NCBI RefSeq assembly: GCF_002741945.1
Contig: NZ_MDVN01000022.1
Location: forward strand, 372,001-436,000
DNA length: 64,000 nucleotides
Origin: Gaetbulibacter sp. 4G1
GTDB lineage: Bacteria; Bacteroidota; Bacteroidia; Flavobacteriales; Flavobacteriaceae
Direction: 5' to 3'
In this document: positions 63,511 through 64,000 of the stretch, one piece after another
How positions within the stretch are numbered: the stretch's first letter is position 1
Layout: the number at the start of each line of letters is the position of its first letter
Position numbers and translations under genes: made by a program
The notes under the pieces: generated by a model
The model's database searches: none
What the model saw: the letters and a program-made list of their open reading frames with translations, nothing else
What the model was told of the DNA's origin: nothing

Positions 63511-64000
63511 ATGAAAGATAAGAGGGTATTGTATGTATCATCTGAAGTAGTGCCTTATTTACCAGAGACTGAAATTTCGTCAATGTCTTTTGAAGCACCT
63601 AGATTAGTAAATCAACAAGGTGGTCAAATACGAATTTTTATGCCTAGATATGGTAATATTAATGAAAGAAGGCATCAATTACATGAAGTTATAAGACTAT
63701 CTGGTATTAACCTAGTTATTAACGATTTAGATATGCCTTTAATCATAAAGGTCGCTTCTATCCCTAAAGAACGTATTCAAGTTTATTTTATTGATAACGA
63801 CGAGTATTTTAAGCGTAAAGCAACACTTACCGACGAAAATGGCAAACTGTTTTCTGATAATGATGAACGTGCTATTTTCTTTGCCAAAGGCGTTATAGAA
63901 ACGGTTAAAAAATTAAACTGGTCACCAGATGTTATTCATGTTCACGGTTGGCTAGCCTCGCTACTTCCATTGTATTTAAAAGCGTATTATAAAGACGAGC
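63511..64000 (+). CDS. glgA: Glycogen/starch synthase, N-terminal part
   Basis: The first 163 residues of a GT5-type glycogen synthase; the gene runs off the right edge. Diagnostic N-terminal stretches are VLYVSSEVVPYLPETEISSM (GlgA-like sugar-nucleotide region), RIFMPRYGNI, AIFFAKGVIE and the acceptor segment DVIHVHGWLASLLPLYLK. It elongates alpha-1,4-glucan from ADP- or UDP-glucose in the cytosol. It is divergent from panC. Confidence 0.9.
   Translation, partial: MKDKRVLYVSSEVVPYLPETEISSMSFEAPRLVNQQGGQIRIFMPRYGNINERRHQLHEVIRLSGINLVINDLDMPLIIKVASIPKERIQVYFIDNDEYFKRKATLTDENGKLFSDNDERAIFFAKGVIETVKKLNWSPDVIHVHGWLASLLPLYLKAYYKDE

Overview
The window is AT-rich and reads as a chromosome segment of a marine-type Flavobacteriaceae (Bacteroidetes). 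The evidence is the TonB-dependent receptors with carboxypeptidase-like N-terminal domains, many lipoproteins with SC/AC lipoboxes, Bacteroidetes-type promoters (TTG, about 20 bp, TAnnTTTG), almost no Shine-Dalgarno sequences, DUF2480/DUF3078/DUF5689 proteins and a GXHH-type isoleucyl-tRNA synthetase. I see no rRNA, tRNA, CRISPR array, phage or insertion sequence. No gene-free stretch exceeds 300 bases.

Layout. 1-5.2 kb: a cut-off carboxymuconolactone decarboxylase-like gene, a 35-residue Cys-rich protein, an AraC regulator, brnQ, an alpha/beta hydrolase, two tandem small CxxFGHD proteins and thiL. 5.4-9.9 kb: four exported lipoproteins, ending with an MbnP-like copper protein and its diheme MbnH/MauG-type partner. 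10.1-19.8 kb: Fe-S assembly (sufA-B-lipoprotein-C-D-S), then an M43 metalloprotease and a META-domain protein, then sufE, a SufT-like protein, a methyltransferase and DUF2480. 19.8-22.1 kb: DUF3078 protein and hflX.

22.2-34.7 kb: an apparent nucleic-acid scavenging region with two TonB receptors, a DUF5689 lipoprotein, a lipoprotein with internal repeats, secreted endonuclease I and two endonuclease/exonuclease/phosphatase proteins. 34.9-42.2 kb: pgi, an M23 peptidase, tryptophan 2,3-dioxygenase and a DUF3108 protein in one operon, then the tyrosine catabolic genes hppD and hmgA. 42.4-49.6 kb: patatin/beta-barrel protein, an unknown protein, uvrC, and a RimK-like ligase/deacylase/5-formyl-THF cyclo-ligase operon.

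49.6-53.9 kb is the most interesting part: a tightly packed operon encoding an SPFH protein, an NAD-kinase-like protein, a NADAR protein and two different macrodomain proteins, headed by a Nudix/winged-helix regulator of NrtR type. Three near-identical 21-bp palindromes overlap or flank the two promoters of this unit, so it looks like an ADP-ribose-sensing NAD/ADP-ribose repair regulon. No ADP-ribosylating toxin is visible. 53.9-64 kb: lspA, a degenerate DksA-like protein, ileS, radA, an esterase-fold protein lacking its serine, a flippase-like membrane protein, panD, panC and a truncated glycogen synthase.

A second non-genic signal is a roughly 70-nt element present twice (sufD/sufS gap and hmgA/hppD gap), in the sense orientation both times, with base changes that preserve pairing. 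It looks like a structured RNA element inside operons.
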